The notes under the pieces are model-generated. The model had not been told where the DNA came from. It did no database searches and saw nothing but the letters and a program-made list of their open reading frames with translations. A program made the translations under genes and the position numbers. DNA of 35,128 nucleotides from Sulfitobacter sediminilitoris (GTDB lineage: Bacteria > Pseudomonadota > Alphaproteobacteria > Rhodobacterales > Rhodobacteraceae). This document shows, piece by piece, positions 16,063 through 25,391 of the stretch; within the stretch, counting starts at the first letter, position 1, and the number at the start of each line of letters is the position of its first letter. The stretch lies in assembly GCF_010667575.1 (NCBI RefSeq), contig NZ_JAABNT010000023.1, positions 1-35,128 on the forward strand, written 5' to 3'.

Positions 16063-17238
16063 TCAATAACCTGACAGCGGGAGTTCCTGTCCCAGCGCCA
16101 GCTTCCCGCCGTTGATGTAAGCAACTGAACTCATCGCAAGGTGCTTGGCGGCCGCGCGGGCATCGCGCTCGTAGCGCTCCAGTGGGAATCTCTGGAGGAT
16201 CGATACCGCCCCCGCGATCTCCGTAATTCGGTCGAGAGACCAGAGCGCGCTCTCGCTGGCGAAGGTGCAGCCCATGCGGAACCGCACGCGCAGGGGTGAG
16301 AGATCCGCACCCGCTTCAACGCCCTCCAGCAGGTCCGTCATCACTTGGCGCAGATATACCCGAGCGGCTGCGAGCCGAGCGTCGATCCGGCCAAGCTCGG
16401 ACTGGACCAACTCGCGCTCAGCCAGCGCGAGACTGTCGCCGCGCCGTTTTCTCTGGCTCGCGATGCGCAGGAACTCGTTGCGTGCCCCGCGGGCAAGGCC
16501 CAGCGGCACGGTCGCGACGGTCCAGGGAAAGATCGACAAGGTCGGCAGCCGGTAGAGCTTGCCGGGATGGCTGGGCTTTGGTTGGAAGTCATGCACAAAG
16601 CGATCCGGGACGAAGACATCGCGGAACTCAAAATCGACGCTGCCGGTGGCGCAGAGGCCCGAGACCTGCCAGTTGTCGTGCAGGAAGACGTCTTTTCGCG
16701 GCGCGTATACCAATACCTTGCGGCCCGATGCTACGCCGTCTTCGTAGACTTCGCAGACAGGCGAGAACCACGTTCCATGGGGTGACCCACTACCGAAGGC
16801 CCATCGGCCGTTCACCCGGACGCCGCCATCCGTGGCGACAACCTTCCCAAGGCCGCCCGTGCCAGCCACGATGAAGGCCTTAGGGTCGTCGAATATCTCG
16901 CGGGCAGAGGTCTCGGACAGGAATCCGCCGACGCGCCCCATGCCCCCGCCATTACCCACCAGCCAGCCGATGGTGCCATCGAGGGCGGCGGCGTCCTCGA
17001 CGACGTCCATGAAATCGAGCGCAGAAAGCTCGTGTCCGCCGAGTGCGGTGGGCAAAAAAAGGCGAAAAAGGCCAAGATCGGCAAGACTGTCGAATAGTTC
17101 ATCCGGCAGTTGCCCGGCGGCGTCGAAGTCGGCGCGCTGCTCTGCCACGGTGTCTTCGAGCTGTCGAAGCGCCTCCCGAATTTCCCCGACGGGCATGGAA
17201 CGGGGGGGCCGGGTCGTGTTTCGATTAATCAGGGTCAT
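16063..17238 (-). CDS. Acyl-CoA dehydrogenase-family flavoprotein
   Basis: This 391-residue protein has the acyl-CoA dehydrogenase fold: an N-terminal helical domain (about 15-110), a beta domain holding GRWAFGSGSPHGTWF (about 144-158), and a C-terminal helical bundle. The sequence is closest in style to the flavin-dependent monooxygenase/dibenzothiophene-desulfurisation (DszC/HpaB) branch rather than to beta-oxidation enzymes, because the usual catalytic Glu region and CoA-binding features are not evident. The substrate is unknown. I chose ATG 17238 over the longer frame to 17277 because AAAGGAG lies 6 bases upstream. The next gene in the same direction starts at 18160 and ends 115 bp upstream, so co-transcription is possible. 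Confidence 0.78.
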   Translation of the reverse strand: MTLINRNTTRPPRSMPVGEIREALRQLEDTVAEQRADFDAAGQLPDELFDSLADLGLFRLFLPTALGGHELSALDFMDVVEDAAALDGTIGWLVGNGGGMGRVGGFLSETSAREIFDDPKAFIVAGTGGLGKVVATDGGVRVNGRWAFGSGSPHGTWFSPVCEVYEDGVASGRKVLVYAPRKDVFLHDNWQVSGLCATGSVDFEFRDVFVPDRFVHDFQPKPSHPGKLYRLPTLSIFPWTVATVPLGLARGARNEFLRIASQRKRRGDSLALAERELVQSELGRIDARLAAARVYLRQVMTDLLEGVEAGADLSPLRVRFRMGCTFASESALWSLDRITEIAGAVSILQRFPLERYERDARAAAKHLAMSSVAYINGGKLALGQELPLSGY

Positions 17239-17353
17239 GGCGCGCTCCTTTTGCAGGCGTTTCGGATATTTGCTCAAGGAGCATGCCGAACGACTTTCGA
17301 TAATGATTCCAAATGATTCAGCGTGCGTGACACCACTAAATTTGACAAGCGTT

Positions 17354-18160
17354 TTAGCTGGTCAGCAGCGCGTCGACGTCAGCCCCGCTCGCAGCACCGT
17401 TCAAGATCGTGAAATCGCCCTGCTCCAGCATCGCTCGAGTCCCGTCGATAACTACCCGCTGCGTGACCCGAGCCAGCCCCCCACCAATTGAAATACGAGC
17501 AATCCCCAGCGCCCCCATCTGCTCCACCGTCAGGTCTCGCACCGCGCCGGCGGCAAGAAGGTTGACCGGTGTTCCTGTCGCGACCAGCCCGCGAATGGTT
17601 TCGGGATTGACCAGTGGCGCATAGATCACGTCGGCACCTGCCTCTGCAAACGCCCGGCAGCGGCGCAGTGCTTCGGCCTGATCATAGCTTTTGTAGATCC
17701 AGCCATCGGCCCGAGCCGTCAGTACGATCTTGGCCGCACGGGCCGCAGCAATGGCCGACTTGATCCGGGCCAGCGCTAGATCGAACGGATAAGCCTCCGT
17801 CGTCCGGACGTTGATGTCCTCAATCGAAAGGCCTGCAAGCCCGGCCTCTGCCGCGAGCCAGACAGTTTCGGCCACCGTTTCCGGATCGTCGCCAAACCCG
17901 TTCTCAAAATCACCATTCACAGGCACGTCCACAGCGGCACAGATGTCGGCGGCATGCTGCAGGGCCAGTTCACGTGAAATCTGACCGCCATCGGTAAGCC
18001 CGAGGGTGAACCCGTGCCCGGCCGAGGTCGTCCCAAGCGCTTGCGCGCCTAGCCGAGCCATGATCTTCGCGGACCCGATATCCCAAGGGTTTGGCATCAC
18101 TATCGGTTGGCTCGGGATATGCATCCCGCGAAACTGCTCGGTCAATCTATCACGACGCAT
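17354..18160 (-). CDS. Isocitrate lyase/phosphoenolpyruvate mutase family protein
   Basis: The protein is 268 residues, the size of single-domain PEP mutase-superfamily enzymes with a TIM barrel. PNPWDIGSAKIMARLGAQALGTTSAG (23-48) is the substrate phosphate/carboxylate-binding start; D84 and E86 (NGDFENGFGDDP) and E114 D115 (SIEDI) are expected metal ligands. The catalytic Cys loop of true isocitrate and methylisocitrate lyases (KKCGH type) is missing; NVRTTEAYPF stands there. The reaction could be cleavage or isomerisation of a C-C, P-C or similar bond and is not assignable. ATG 18160 is preceded by TTAGGAGA. It lies upstream of the flavoprotein gene on the same strand, and the two may share a catabolic role. 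Confidence 0.82.
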   Translation of the reverse strand: MRRDRLTEQFRGMHIPSQPIVMPNPWDIGSAKIMARLGAQALGTTSAGHGFTLGLTDGGQISRELALQHAADICAAVDVPVNGDFENGFGDDPETVAETVWLAAEAGLAGLSIEDINVRTTEAYPFDLALARIKSAIAAARAAKIVLTARADGWIYKSYDQAEALRRCRAFAEAGADVIYAPLVNPETIRGLVATGTPVNLLAAGAVRDLTVEQMGALGIARISIGGGLARVTQRVVIDGTRAMLEQGDFTILNGAASGADVDALLTS

Positions 18161-18580
18161 GACATAACTCTCCTAAGAATTTTCGCCAGTGTCGCATCGC
18201 CTGCCATCGATACAAGCTGGATTTGCTGTCAATCTGTACTTCGTGTCCGAGTCTCACCGAACAAAGTCGTCCTCGACCAACTCCGTTTCTTGTCGTCTGC
18301 GCCGCATTGGAACCGGTTGTTCTTGAGACGCTCTGCCATTGTAGGGTCGCCGTGCAACGTAAGGATTCATGACCCTACACCAAACGAAAGTGATACGCAG
18401 ACATCGTAACGTCAGAGCCAGACTCCGCTGAGAGCTAGAAGCCGTCTTGCGGGAACCCAGAAAAAACACGCGTTTCCAACTTTAGTCAATGTCCGCTTCC
18501 GACATTCCAGCACGACTAGGGCGAAGGTCCTGAACCAGCCCAATACGGTCGTCTGCGCAAACTGTAGCATTGGTCCGTAT

Positions 18581-18755
18581 GGGCTCGAAGCGGACTTGCG
18601 GCGATGCAGCGGGGTAAGCTTGGACTGCAAACCGAAAGCGGGCATTCCCGAAACACAGAAAGTTCAACGCCTTCAGGGGCGTGATCCGATGCTCGGACAT
18701 TTGATGGATTGAAGCGGTCGTTAGACTGCAGGGCCCGAAACGACGGCACAGAGCC
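18581..18755 (-). repeat. Intergenic repeat family B, copy 2
   Basis: This is the inverted partner of 15545-15720 (see there). Its right edge abuts the MITE-like element at 18751, so the MITE may have inserted at the end of this repeat. Both lie in the 831-bp gene-free stretch 18161-18991; the bases 18161-18580 show no recognisable feature. Confidence 0.6.
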
Positions 18756-18982
18756 GATTGTGTTGAAAAACTCGAAAAATCCGCACTCTCGCTTTTCCGC
18801 CAAAACCCTTTGCATCGGAAAAGCTGGCACTGTTCGAACGGAGAGGGCATTTAGAGCTGCACACATCGCCAAAGCCCTGATTTGGCCGACCCCCCCCCTC
18901 GCCAAGATTTCCAACTGGCGCTCTATGGCGAAGTTTTTCACCGTTTTTTGGAGAAAACAGAGTTTTTCAACACAATCAGCCC
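18751..18982. mobile_element. MITE-like element, copy 2 (GATTGTGTTGAAAAACTC ends)
   Basis: GATTGTGTTGAAAAACTC (18756-18773) is matched perfectly in inverted orientation at 18960-18977, and outer GRGCY bases extend the inverted repeat to about 23 bp. The 230-bp element encodes no transposase. It ends 10 bp from the stop codon of the hydrolase-cyclase gene and could supply a 3' hairpin. The other copy is at 1830-2005. Confidence 0.7.
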
Positions 18983-18991
18983 ATTGCAGAC

Positions 18992-20320
18992 CTACTTAAA
19001 TCGCGCCGAACAAATCGACCACTGCCCTTCAATACCCCGCAATTCATGAGCGCCTAGATTGTCGAACAAAATGCCGGACCCGGCCACCAAATCGCGCACT
19101 GTTTGCGAAACGAAAACTTGGCCTGCGTCGGCCATCCCCCCGATGCGTGCTGCTATGTGAACGGCTATTCCTGATACGTCCTGACCCGAGATGGTACACT
19201 CCCCTGTGTGCAGACCAATGCGGACCTTCAGGCCGATCACCTCCATAGCGGACTGGATCGAGTGTCCGCAGTGGATCGCTCGCGCCGGACCATCAAACAT
19301 CGCCAGAAATCCGTCGCCAGTGGTCTTGATCTCGCGACCACCAAATATCTCAAGTTGATTTCTAACCTCATCATGATGGGCCGCGAGAGTGTCATTCCAG
19401 GCTCTGTCGCCAATTTCATTGGCGATCTTGGTCGAACCTACTATGTCCGTGAACATGATCGTTCCGAGAACGCGTTCCTCGATCTGGCTTCTTGCTTGTC
19501 CAGTTAGAAACTGCCGGATCTCTGCCAAAACCCGTCCGGAGGTTTCGGTAAAGGGAACATGATCGTCAGCATCCATCTCGACCATCTTTGCGTTTGGAAT
19601 ATTCTCGGCCAGATATCGCCCGCTCGAACAGCTGACGATCTGATCGCGCCTAGCGTGCAAGATTAGGCTCGGAGCCTGCACTGAAGTGAGAATTGGCCTC
19701 ACATCAATCTCGAGGTTCATTCGCAGAAGCGCCAGGGCCGCCGATGGAGAGGCCCCGCCTCTCAGAAACCGGGCCCACCAATTCCGGAACCTCGGGTTGT
19801 CCGAAAGGCTCGGAATTCGCTGTTCTATGTCTAGCGAAGTGCCCCATGAAGAACCTACTTTCTCGACCAGAAGGGTAATATCACCCTCTGAGAGCCCTTC
19901 TGAGTAGTCGTCATGTGCTCGACGGCTTGCGTAACTTCCCGCCAGCACGAGCGCACGGGTACGTTCAGGATAGGTGGCGGCGAACAACACGCTCATCGGC
20001 CCCCCCTCAGAATACCCGAAAATGGTGGCGCTCTCTGAACCCACGGCGTCCATGACAGCTCGTACGTCATCCATACGTTCCTCAAGCGTCGCAGCGCCAT
20101 CTCCCCGGTCCGACAAACCCGTTCCGCGCTTGTCGAAAAGTATGACACGACAAAAGCTGGAGAGCTCAGTGAGGAAACGCGCAACGACCGGCTCATCCCA
20201 GAAAAGATCGATGTTAGAGATCCACCCTGGAACGAAGACGAGATCCTCCTCGCCATCCCCGAAAACCTGGTAAGCGATGCTGATATCTCCGCTTAAAGTG
20301 TACTGGGTATCTGGTCTCAC
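18992..20320 (-). CDS. Alpha/beta-hydrolase / class III cyclase fusion
   Basis: This 442-residue cytoplasmic fusion has a hydrolase at residues 1-275 with a complete triad: nucleophile S104 (GYSEGG), D226 (ARRDQIV) and H254 (DDHVPF). The cyclase domain (about 284-440) has metal aspartates D292 (FTDIVGST) and D336, adenine-reading K332 (IKTTGDGF) and D381, and R392. The position that is Asn in most class III enzymes is H388 (GIAVHIAARI), a substitution common in this hydrolase-linked subfamily. Mycobacterial Rv1900c is the known example of this architecture. The start is GTG 20320 with AGGA 8 bases upstream. The hydrolase may act as a sensor or as an enzyme in its own right; both look intact. 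The IS at 20467 lies 147 bp upstream and may have separated the gene from older upstream sequence. Confidence 0.9.
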   Translation of the reverse strand: MRPDTQYTLSGDISIAYQVFGDGEEDLVFVPGWISNIDLFWDEPVVARFLTELSSFCRVILFDKRGTGLSDRGDGAATLEERMDDVRAVMDAVGSESATIFGYSEGGPMSVLFAATYPERTRALVLAGSYASRRAHDDYSEGLSEGDITLLVEKVGSSWGTSLDIEQRIPSLSDNPRFRNWWARFLRGGASPSAALALLRMNLEIDVRPILTSVQAPSLILHARRDQIVSCSSGRYLAENIPNAKMVEMDADDHVPFTETSGRVLAEIRQFLTGQARSQIEERVLGTIMFTDIVGSTKIANEIGDRAWNDTLAAHHDEVRNQLEIFGGREIKTTGDGFLAMFDGPARAIHCGHSIQSAMEVIGLKVRIGLHTGECTISGQDVSGIAVHIAARIGGMADAGQVFVSQTVRDLVAGSGILFDNLGAHELRGIEGQWSICSARFK

Positions 20321-20466
20321 AAATATGTTCCTGAGTGTTTTCGGGTTACGATAGATTTATCGACGCCGTTTGGCGAGACGTTCAAAGACCGCTTGATCCG
20401 CGACTCGGACGTTCAGCATAAATTTGCGAACGGCTGCTCGGAGCCCATTTTTCACTTAGACTATTA

Positions 20467-21306
20467 GGGCCTGTGGACAATCATCTTGATGCGACGAGGG
20501 TCGCTGCCAAGTTCCAGGAAGCGGTGTAGCTACAGTCCGTTTTGTCGTATCTTGTGGCTATCCCTCTGAACTCTTTGATCTTTGCGAAGTAGTTCTCCAC
20601 CAGATGTCGCCACTTGTAGACCTCAGTGTCATAATCGCGCTGGATTTTGCGGTTGGCTTTGGGCGGGATAACGGCGGTTGCGCCGCGCTGGTCGAGGTCT
20701 TGCAACAGCCAGTCCGCATCGAACGCCTTGTCTGCGAGCAGTGCGTTAAATGAAACGCCTTTGATTAGCGGCGCGACACCTTTCATGTCATGCGCTTGTC
20801 CCGGCAGCAGCAGAAAGCGCACCAGATTGCCGAGCGCATCTACCAACGCCACGATTTTCGTCGTCAGCCCGCCGCGGGAGCGCCCAATGGCCTGAGCCTG
20901 AGTCCCCCTTTTGAGCCGGTCGCCTTCTGGTGAACCTGAACTATCGTGCCATCGATCAGCGCAAATTCGAGGTCGGGGTCTTCGCTCATCGCTTTGAAAA
21001 GACTCTCGAATACTCCGGACCTGGCCCACCGGCGAAACCGCCGGAACTGGCTGTTCCAATGGCCAAAGGTAGGCGGCAGGTCGCGCCATGGCGACCCGGT
21101 GCGTACCCGCCAGAAGACCGCCTCCAGAAACAGGCGATTGTCCTTTGCCGTGGCTCCGGAATCGCTGGCCTTACCCGGAAGATGCGGCTCAAGCCGCTGC
21201 CATAAGACGTCCGACACCACAAATCGCTGCTCGTTCATTCAAACCTCCATTTTGGAAGCTTGAATCAGAAATCGGGCCAAATTGGAATCCTGAATGTCCA
21301 CAGGCC
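20467..21306 (-). mobile_element. IS5-family (IS427-type) insertion sequence, intact ends
   Basis: The 840-bp element is bounded by GGGCCTGTGGACA (20467-20479) and its exact inverted copy TGTCCACAGGCCC (21294-21306). The flanks give a TA target duplication (20465-20466 and 21307-21308) in a TTAG context, the normal target of the IS427 group. It carries one transposase in two overlapping frames on the minus strand. The perfect ends and intact duplication indicate a recent insertion. Confidence 0.9.
20481..21238 (-). CDS. IS5-family transposase, two frames joined by -1 shift
   Basis: The upstream frame (21238 to about 20864) encodes the N-terminal DUF4096-like part (RFVVSDVLWQRLEPHLPG, FWRVRTGSPWRDLP) and the first catalytic Asp region (FALIDGTIVQVHQ). 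The downstream frame (in use from about 20912 to 20481) encodes the remainder of the DDE domain (GRSRGGLTTKIVALVDALG, LLADKAFDADWL, YKWRHLVENYFAKIKEFRGIATRYDKT). The frames meet at a run of four A and five G (minus strand; plus-strand positions 20904-20912), the type of slippery run used for programmed frameshifting in IS427-group elements. Moving back one base there joins them without loss. Transposition activity is plausible. Confidence 0.87.
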
Positions 21307-21636
21307 CTAGTGCTGTATCTAACTCAATGCGCAGACAGCGGACATTACGTCCCAAAGAAATGACGGCCATTGCAATAGTTCCTCAGCGCCCCGCTGCTGC
21401 AGTGAACCGTTACCGAACCGGCCGCTCGTTCGTTGCGCAACGCTAAAGGTTGGGCGACCGATGGAACGGCGGACCTAAAAGTCCCAATCACACGGTCTTA
21501 CGGCGACTGAAGCGCTATCTGCGAGCTGATGCGTGATTATGGCCAATCCCTGCACACTTACCGGTTATGACCTGCGCGAACCGCTTGGTTGTTCGAAGGT
21601 CTGCGGTTAGGCTTTCCATCGCAAAGGGGAGGACCA

Positions 21637-23517
21637 GTGTCCAATGGGGTGGAAAAACGCTTAGCCGCGATCCTGATGATGGATATCGTCGGCTACAGTC
21701 GCCAGATGGCGGAGAACGAGGTCGGAACGGTGGCCCGTGTCACCGCCGCGCGGCACGAGGTCTTCGACGGTGCCATCACTGGTAATGGCGGACGCGTGGT
21801 CAAGTTGATGGGCGATGGAGCGCTGGTAGAGTTCCCCAGCGTCTCGGGGGCAGTGCTGGCGGCGCGTGGAATGCAGCGTGGAATTGCCAAGTTCAATACC
21901 TCCCGGCCAAAGGACGAACCGCTTCAGGTGCGCATTGGTGTGAACCTTGGCGAGGTGATCGTGCAGGACGATGACCTTTATGGGGACGGAGTGAACGTTG
22001 CAGCGCGGCTTGAAGCTTTGGCGGAGCCTGGCTCAATCCTCATTGCCGGGGCCGCGCGGGCACAACTACGCGATCTTGACGGCGTTGATTTTGAAGACCT
22101 AGGCCTGCAACGGGTCAAAAACATCCCCGAGCCTGTGCATGTTTTCCTGGTTACCGATGGCATCGGCATGGCTAAGAGGGCATGGCCTAGGCAGCAGCAG
22201 CGGCGGGTTGGGCCGACCGTCCTTGCAGCGGTGGTTGCCGTTCTGCTCGGCGCGGCGTGGTGGTTCGGGCCGCAGGTACGGGACCTGCTGGCGCCGAGTG
22301 CGCCAAATGTTACGCCGCTCGCCCTCGAAAGCCGCCCGTCGCTCGCGGTCATGCCCTTCGAGAATCTCTCAGGCGACCCGGAGCAAAGCTATTTCAGCGA
22401 CGGCATGGCAGACAGCCTCATTTCAGACTTGAGCCAAGTCAGCGGTCTTTTGGTTATCGCGCGCAACACCTCGTTCTCTTTCCGGGACAGAGGCGAGTCG
22501 ATGGATGCACGCTCGGTCGGAGCAGAATTGGGGGTTCGATACGTGGTGGCGGGGTCCGTCCAGCGGGCGGACAAGAACGTGCGTATTAGCGCGAATCTCA
22601 CCGACGCCCAGACCGGCATCCAGCTTTGGGGAGCGCGGCTGGACCGTGAGTTTGAAGACCTGTTTGCGCTGCAGGACGAGGTAACCACTCAAATCATCGG
22701 CGCACTTCAGGTGGAGCTGTCGCAGGAAGAAAAGCGAAGGTTGTCGAAACGCTACACGAACAGCCTCGAAGCGTACGATCTCTATCTGCGCGCTTGGGAG
22801 GAGATCTGGCGTTTTAACGAAGATGCCCGCAGAAATGCCCAATCCATCCTAATGCGCGCCCTGCGCATCGATCCGGAATTCGCGCTGGCCAAGGCTTTGC
22901 TTGCCACGACGTATACTAATCGTGCAGGCGTTGCGCTTCTTGATAACGAACAAGTTCTCGAACAGGGCTATCGGATCGCGCTGGAGGCGATCGAGATCGA
23001 CCCGGACCTGCCGCAGGTCCATACCTCGCTTGGACTTGTTCACATGTTCCGGCGTGAATATGCCGAGGCCGAAGCAGCTTTCAAACGTGCGATCCAGCTC
23101 GATCCGAATAACGCCGACGGTTACGGGTTGCAGGGATGGAACAGCCATTACGCCGGAAATCCGCAAGCCGGGTGGGATGCTTTTCAGTACGCCTTGCGGC
23201 TGAACCCGCGGGCACCGTTCCCATATCTGAACGCGATGTCCGAGATACAGTTCAGCCAGCGCAATTACGAAAAAAGTCTGGAGCTAGGGCTGGAAGCCTT
23301 GGAACGAAACCCGGAAGCGCTGCGTGTACGTCTGTTCCTAGCCGCGACGTACATGGGCTTAGAACGCATCGAGGACGCAAGCTGGGAAATCGAAGAGGCG
23401 CTGCTGTTGCAGCCCGAGTTACGAATGCACGACATCCCCTTCATAGCGCCTTACCGCAAGCCCGAGGAAATGGAACATCTGACTGGTCTTTTGCGCCGTG
23501 CCGGCTTGCCTGAATAG
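21637..23517 (+). CDS. Membrane-anchored class III adenylate cyclase / TolB-like / TPR protein
   Basis: This is the third cyclase-TolB-TPR paralogue, 626 residues. The cyclase domain (about 5-175) keeps D16 (MDIVGYS), K56 and D60 (VKLMGDGALV), D113, N120 and R124 (DLYGDGVNVAARL), so it should be active. Unlike the two paralogues it has a membrane helix at about 191-211 (VLAAVVAVLLGAAWWFG) preceded by a basic stretch RQQQRR, which predicts a cytoplasmic cyclase with the TolB-like (about 234-350) and TPR (about 370-620) parts in the periplasm. TPR copies such as AEAEAAFKRAIQLDPNNADG are well conserved. GTG 21637 is chosen because AGGGGAGGA lies just upstream; an in-frame TTG at 21589 lacks a site. 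The IS ends 330 bp upstream, and that spacer (21307-21636) shows no other feature. Confidence 0.88.
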   Translation: MSNGVEKRLAAILMMDIVGYSRQMAENEVGTVARVTAARHEVFDGAITGNGGRVVKLMGDGALVEFPSVSGAVLAARGMQRGIAKFNTSRPKDEPLQVRIGVNLGEVIVQDDDLYGDGVNVAARLEALAEPGSILIAGAARAQLRDLDGVDFEDLGLQRVKNIPEPVHVFLVTDGIGMAKRAWPRQQQRRVGPTVLAAVVAVLLGAAWWFGPQVRDLLAPSAPNVTPLALESRPSLAVMPFENLSGDPEQSYFSDGMADSLISDLSQVSGLLVIARNTSFSFRDRGESMDARSVGAELGVRYVVAGSVQRADKNVRISANLTDAQTGIQLWGARLDREFEDLFALQDEVTTQIIGALQVELSQEEKRRLSKRYTNSLEAYDLYLRAWEEIWRFNEDARRNAQSILMRALRIDPEFALAKALLATTYTNRAGVALLDNEQVLEQGYRIALEAIEIDPDLPQVHTSLGLVHMFRREYAEAEAAFKRAIQLDPNNADGYGLQGWNSHYAGNPQAGWDAFQYALRLNPRAPFPYLNAMSEIQFSQRNYEKSLELGLEALERNPEALRVRLFLAATYMGLERIEDASWEIEEALLLQPELRMHDIPFIAPYRKPEEMEHLTGLLRRAGLPE

Positions 23518-24297
23518 CGCATGGAAGAATCTCTGTCGGTTAGCGCGGTCCAGCCGCGCGTCTGACCAGTATTATCGCCGTCTGACCACCCGGAGTGACT
23601 GTCGCGGGGCTCGATGCGAACATTGCCTCCGGCATCGAGACCAACATCCGAGCTTTTTGATAGTTCATGTTTTCCAAGAGCGACCGCTTGCGAGCCGCTC
23701 CTCTGTTTTCGATAGCGGCCGCTGCAACTCAGTTGCCGCCTCTCTTGCAGCTGTGCGATACAGTCGTTTACCGTTGAAACCAGCCACTCGGGAGCGCCAG
23801 GCGACCGGCCGCTCCGTCCGCGCTTTGCCCATCTGACCGGGCTGCGGCGAAAGTTCGGTTCCGGTTTCCTTCAGATCGACGCCCGTGAATGACTGGATTG
23901 GTGACATGCGCTGCATCGCAACAGAACATGTGCCGCAACTGCGAACGGATGCTGCGTCAGCGAAGCCAGAAAATCGAAGGTCGGCAAAGTCCGCATCTGA
24001 GACGTCGAGCACAACCGCAGCGAACGGCCGGTCCTACTAAGAGTCGTCGTTGTAGAGCAAAAGCAGCCCTTCCCGTGGCGCGGGCTTGTCATAATTGACT
24101 GCTTATGTAGGCTTACCGGTCATCCGACAAAATGACTCCGATGACAGTGTCGAGCCCGATGCGGTCGTGAGAACCCCGCTAGTGGAGCGAGTGTTAAGCG
24201 GCACGCTAAATCAAGCAATCGGCGGAGCGGGGTTTGTGGTATGCTGAAAAAGTGCTTCTCCATTTTGGGGAGGCAGCAACATGGGGAGATCTGTAAA
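23518..24297. other. Gene-free spacer with a long-range inverted repeat
   Basis: I find no supported gene in these 780 bp; the short open frames lack ribosome sites and family similarity. AACCCCGCT (24172-24180) and AGCGGGGTT (24226-24234) form a 9-bp inverted repeat with a 45-base interval just before the next gene; it might be a leader structure or a decayed element end. The rest resembles eroded intergenic repeat material. Confidence 0.4.
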
Positions 24298-24912
24298 ATG
24301 ACAGCTACCAACTACACAATGGTTACCGTTGCTTCGTGCGAACCCAGTTTCTTGAACCAGGCTTTAAAGCATACAGGCGCGTTGGCGGAAGAACTGAAAG
24401 CCTCTGCCGGTGCAATCATTACGCGCTATGGGGTGCTCGCGACAGGAGAGCACGCCGGAAGTATGATGCTCATGCAAGGGTACTCGGAGCTAAATGGCAT
24501 CGATGCGGCATTCGGAGTTTATAACAAATCAGCCGATTATCAGGCATTGATCGGTAGCGGTAAGGTCAACGTGACATTGCGGAATATCCTGAAAGTTGAG
24601 CCGCTCGAGTTGGAAAATCAGTCCACTGATGTTCCGGCATACGGCGTTTTGACACGTTGGGGATCTGCAGATTCGATGGTCGATCGAATGCGTGGAATGG
24701 TGCACCTTTTTGAAGATAATGGCGCGATGTTCATGCGTTATTGGACGATTATGACTGGGTCGCATGCCGGCCGCCGTTTGCTGGCAGTGGGGTATCCTTC
24801 GATGGATGCCATAGAAAAGACCTACAATGCCTTACGCGGCAGTGATGACTACAATTCGATGGTCAGCGATATCGACATCGATTTTCGCAACATTGTGCGT
24901 ATTGCCGGTTAG
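24298..24912 (+). CDS. Internally duplicated small-domain protein of unknown function
   Basis: The likely product is 204 residues from ATG 24298 (GGGGAG about 10 bases upstream); an in-frame ATG at 24241 would add 19 residues without similarity. The sequence is two related halves: RYGVLATGEHAG...QGYSELNGID...SADYQ...LRNILKVE in the first half and RYWTIMTGSHAG...VGYPSMDAIE...SDDYN...FRNIVRIAG in the second. The repeated beta-alpha-beta pattern suggests a ferredoxin-like (dimeric alpha/beta barrel) fold as in ABM or EthD proteins, folded within one chain. No signal peptide is seen. I do not know a function. It stands alone between spacers. Confidence 0.72.
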   Translation: MTATNYTMVTVASCEPSFLNQALKHTGALAEELKASAGAIITRYGVLATGEHAGSMMLMQGYSELNGIDAAFGVYNKSADYQALIGSGKVNVTLRNILKVEPLELENQSTDVPAYGVLTRWGSADSMVDRMRGMVHLFEDNGAMFMRYWTIMTGSHAGRRLLAVGYPSMDAIEKTYNALRGSDDYNSMVSDIDIDFRNIVRIAG

Positions 24913-25139
24913 TAGAACGCAACTTCGAATAGGTTAGCCGCGTAACGGTAGGTGTTCTATCAGGTACCAAAGATATGCGATGGTGCGAATGCTCTGTCGC
25001 ATATTTGTTGGAATCCGAAACCGATTTTTCCGGCAAGTCATCAATGATATGTTTGTCCGCATCCCAGACCTCTGAAGCTGCAGCAGCGAATGGCCAGTGC
25101 GGGTTGAAGCGGTCGCTAAGGCACTGAGCGGACCTCGCA

Positions 25140-25240
25140 GCTCGATCCCGTCGTCTCGAATGGCTTCTCAGTGATGCTTTGCGGATATCGGACCGAACCG
25201 CTCAGATGTCTCAGTCGAGCCCTGAGCCGCCGCTCTCGTG
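25140..25240 (-). repeat. Hairpin repeat family A, copy 4 (inverted, long form)
   Basis: On the minus strand this reads GGGCTCGACTGAGACATCTG, continuing into CCGCAAAGC and GAGAAGCCATTCGA, matching 12904-12985 closely. The stem is GATATCGGA (25184-25192) / TCAGATGTC (25202-25210), with two mismatches. It lies in the 479-bp spacer 24913-25391; the remainder of that spacer carries no gene. Confidence 0.6.
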
Positions 25241-25391
25241 ATCACTATGATCTGAAATTTTGCGGCCTCAACTTTGCTGAGTGCCGGATTGGTTGCTCTA
25301 TGGTATTGTCTTGTATGCAAGGCTTGGAGTCATCGTCGCAAGTGAACAGCACGGCAGGCCGCACTTACCTATTCCGCACAGGTCAATCGTC

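Noticed and set aside
18482..18941. Overlapping 120-140 codon frames in the spacer before the hydrolase-cyclase
   Set aside because: They cover repeat B and the MITE, and similar peptides appear from the repeat at 15545, so they are translated repeat sequence.
23498..24098. Short frames in the spacer after the membrane-anchored cyclase
   Set aside because: No start signals or protein-like composition on either strand.
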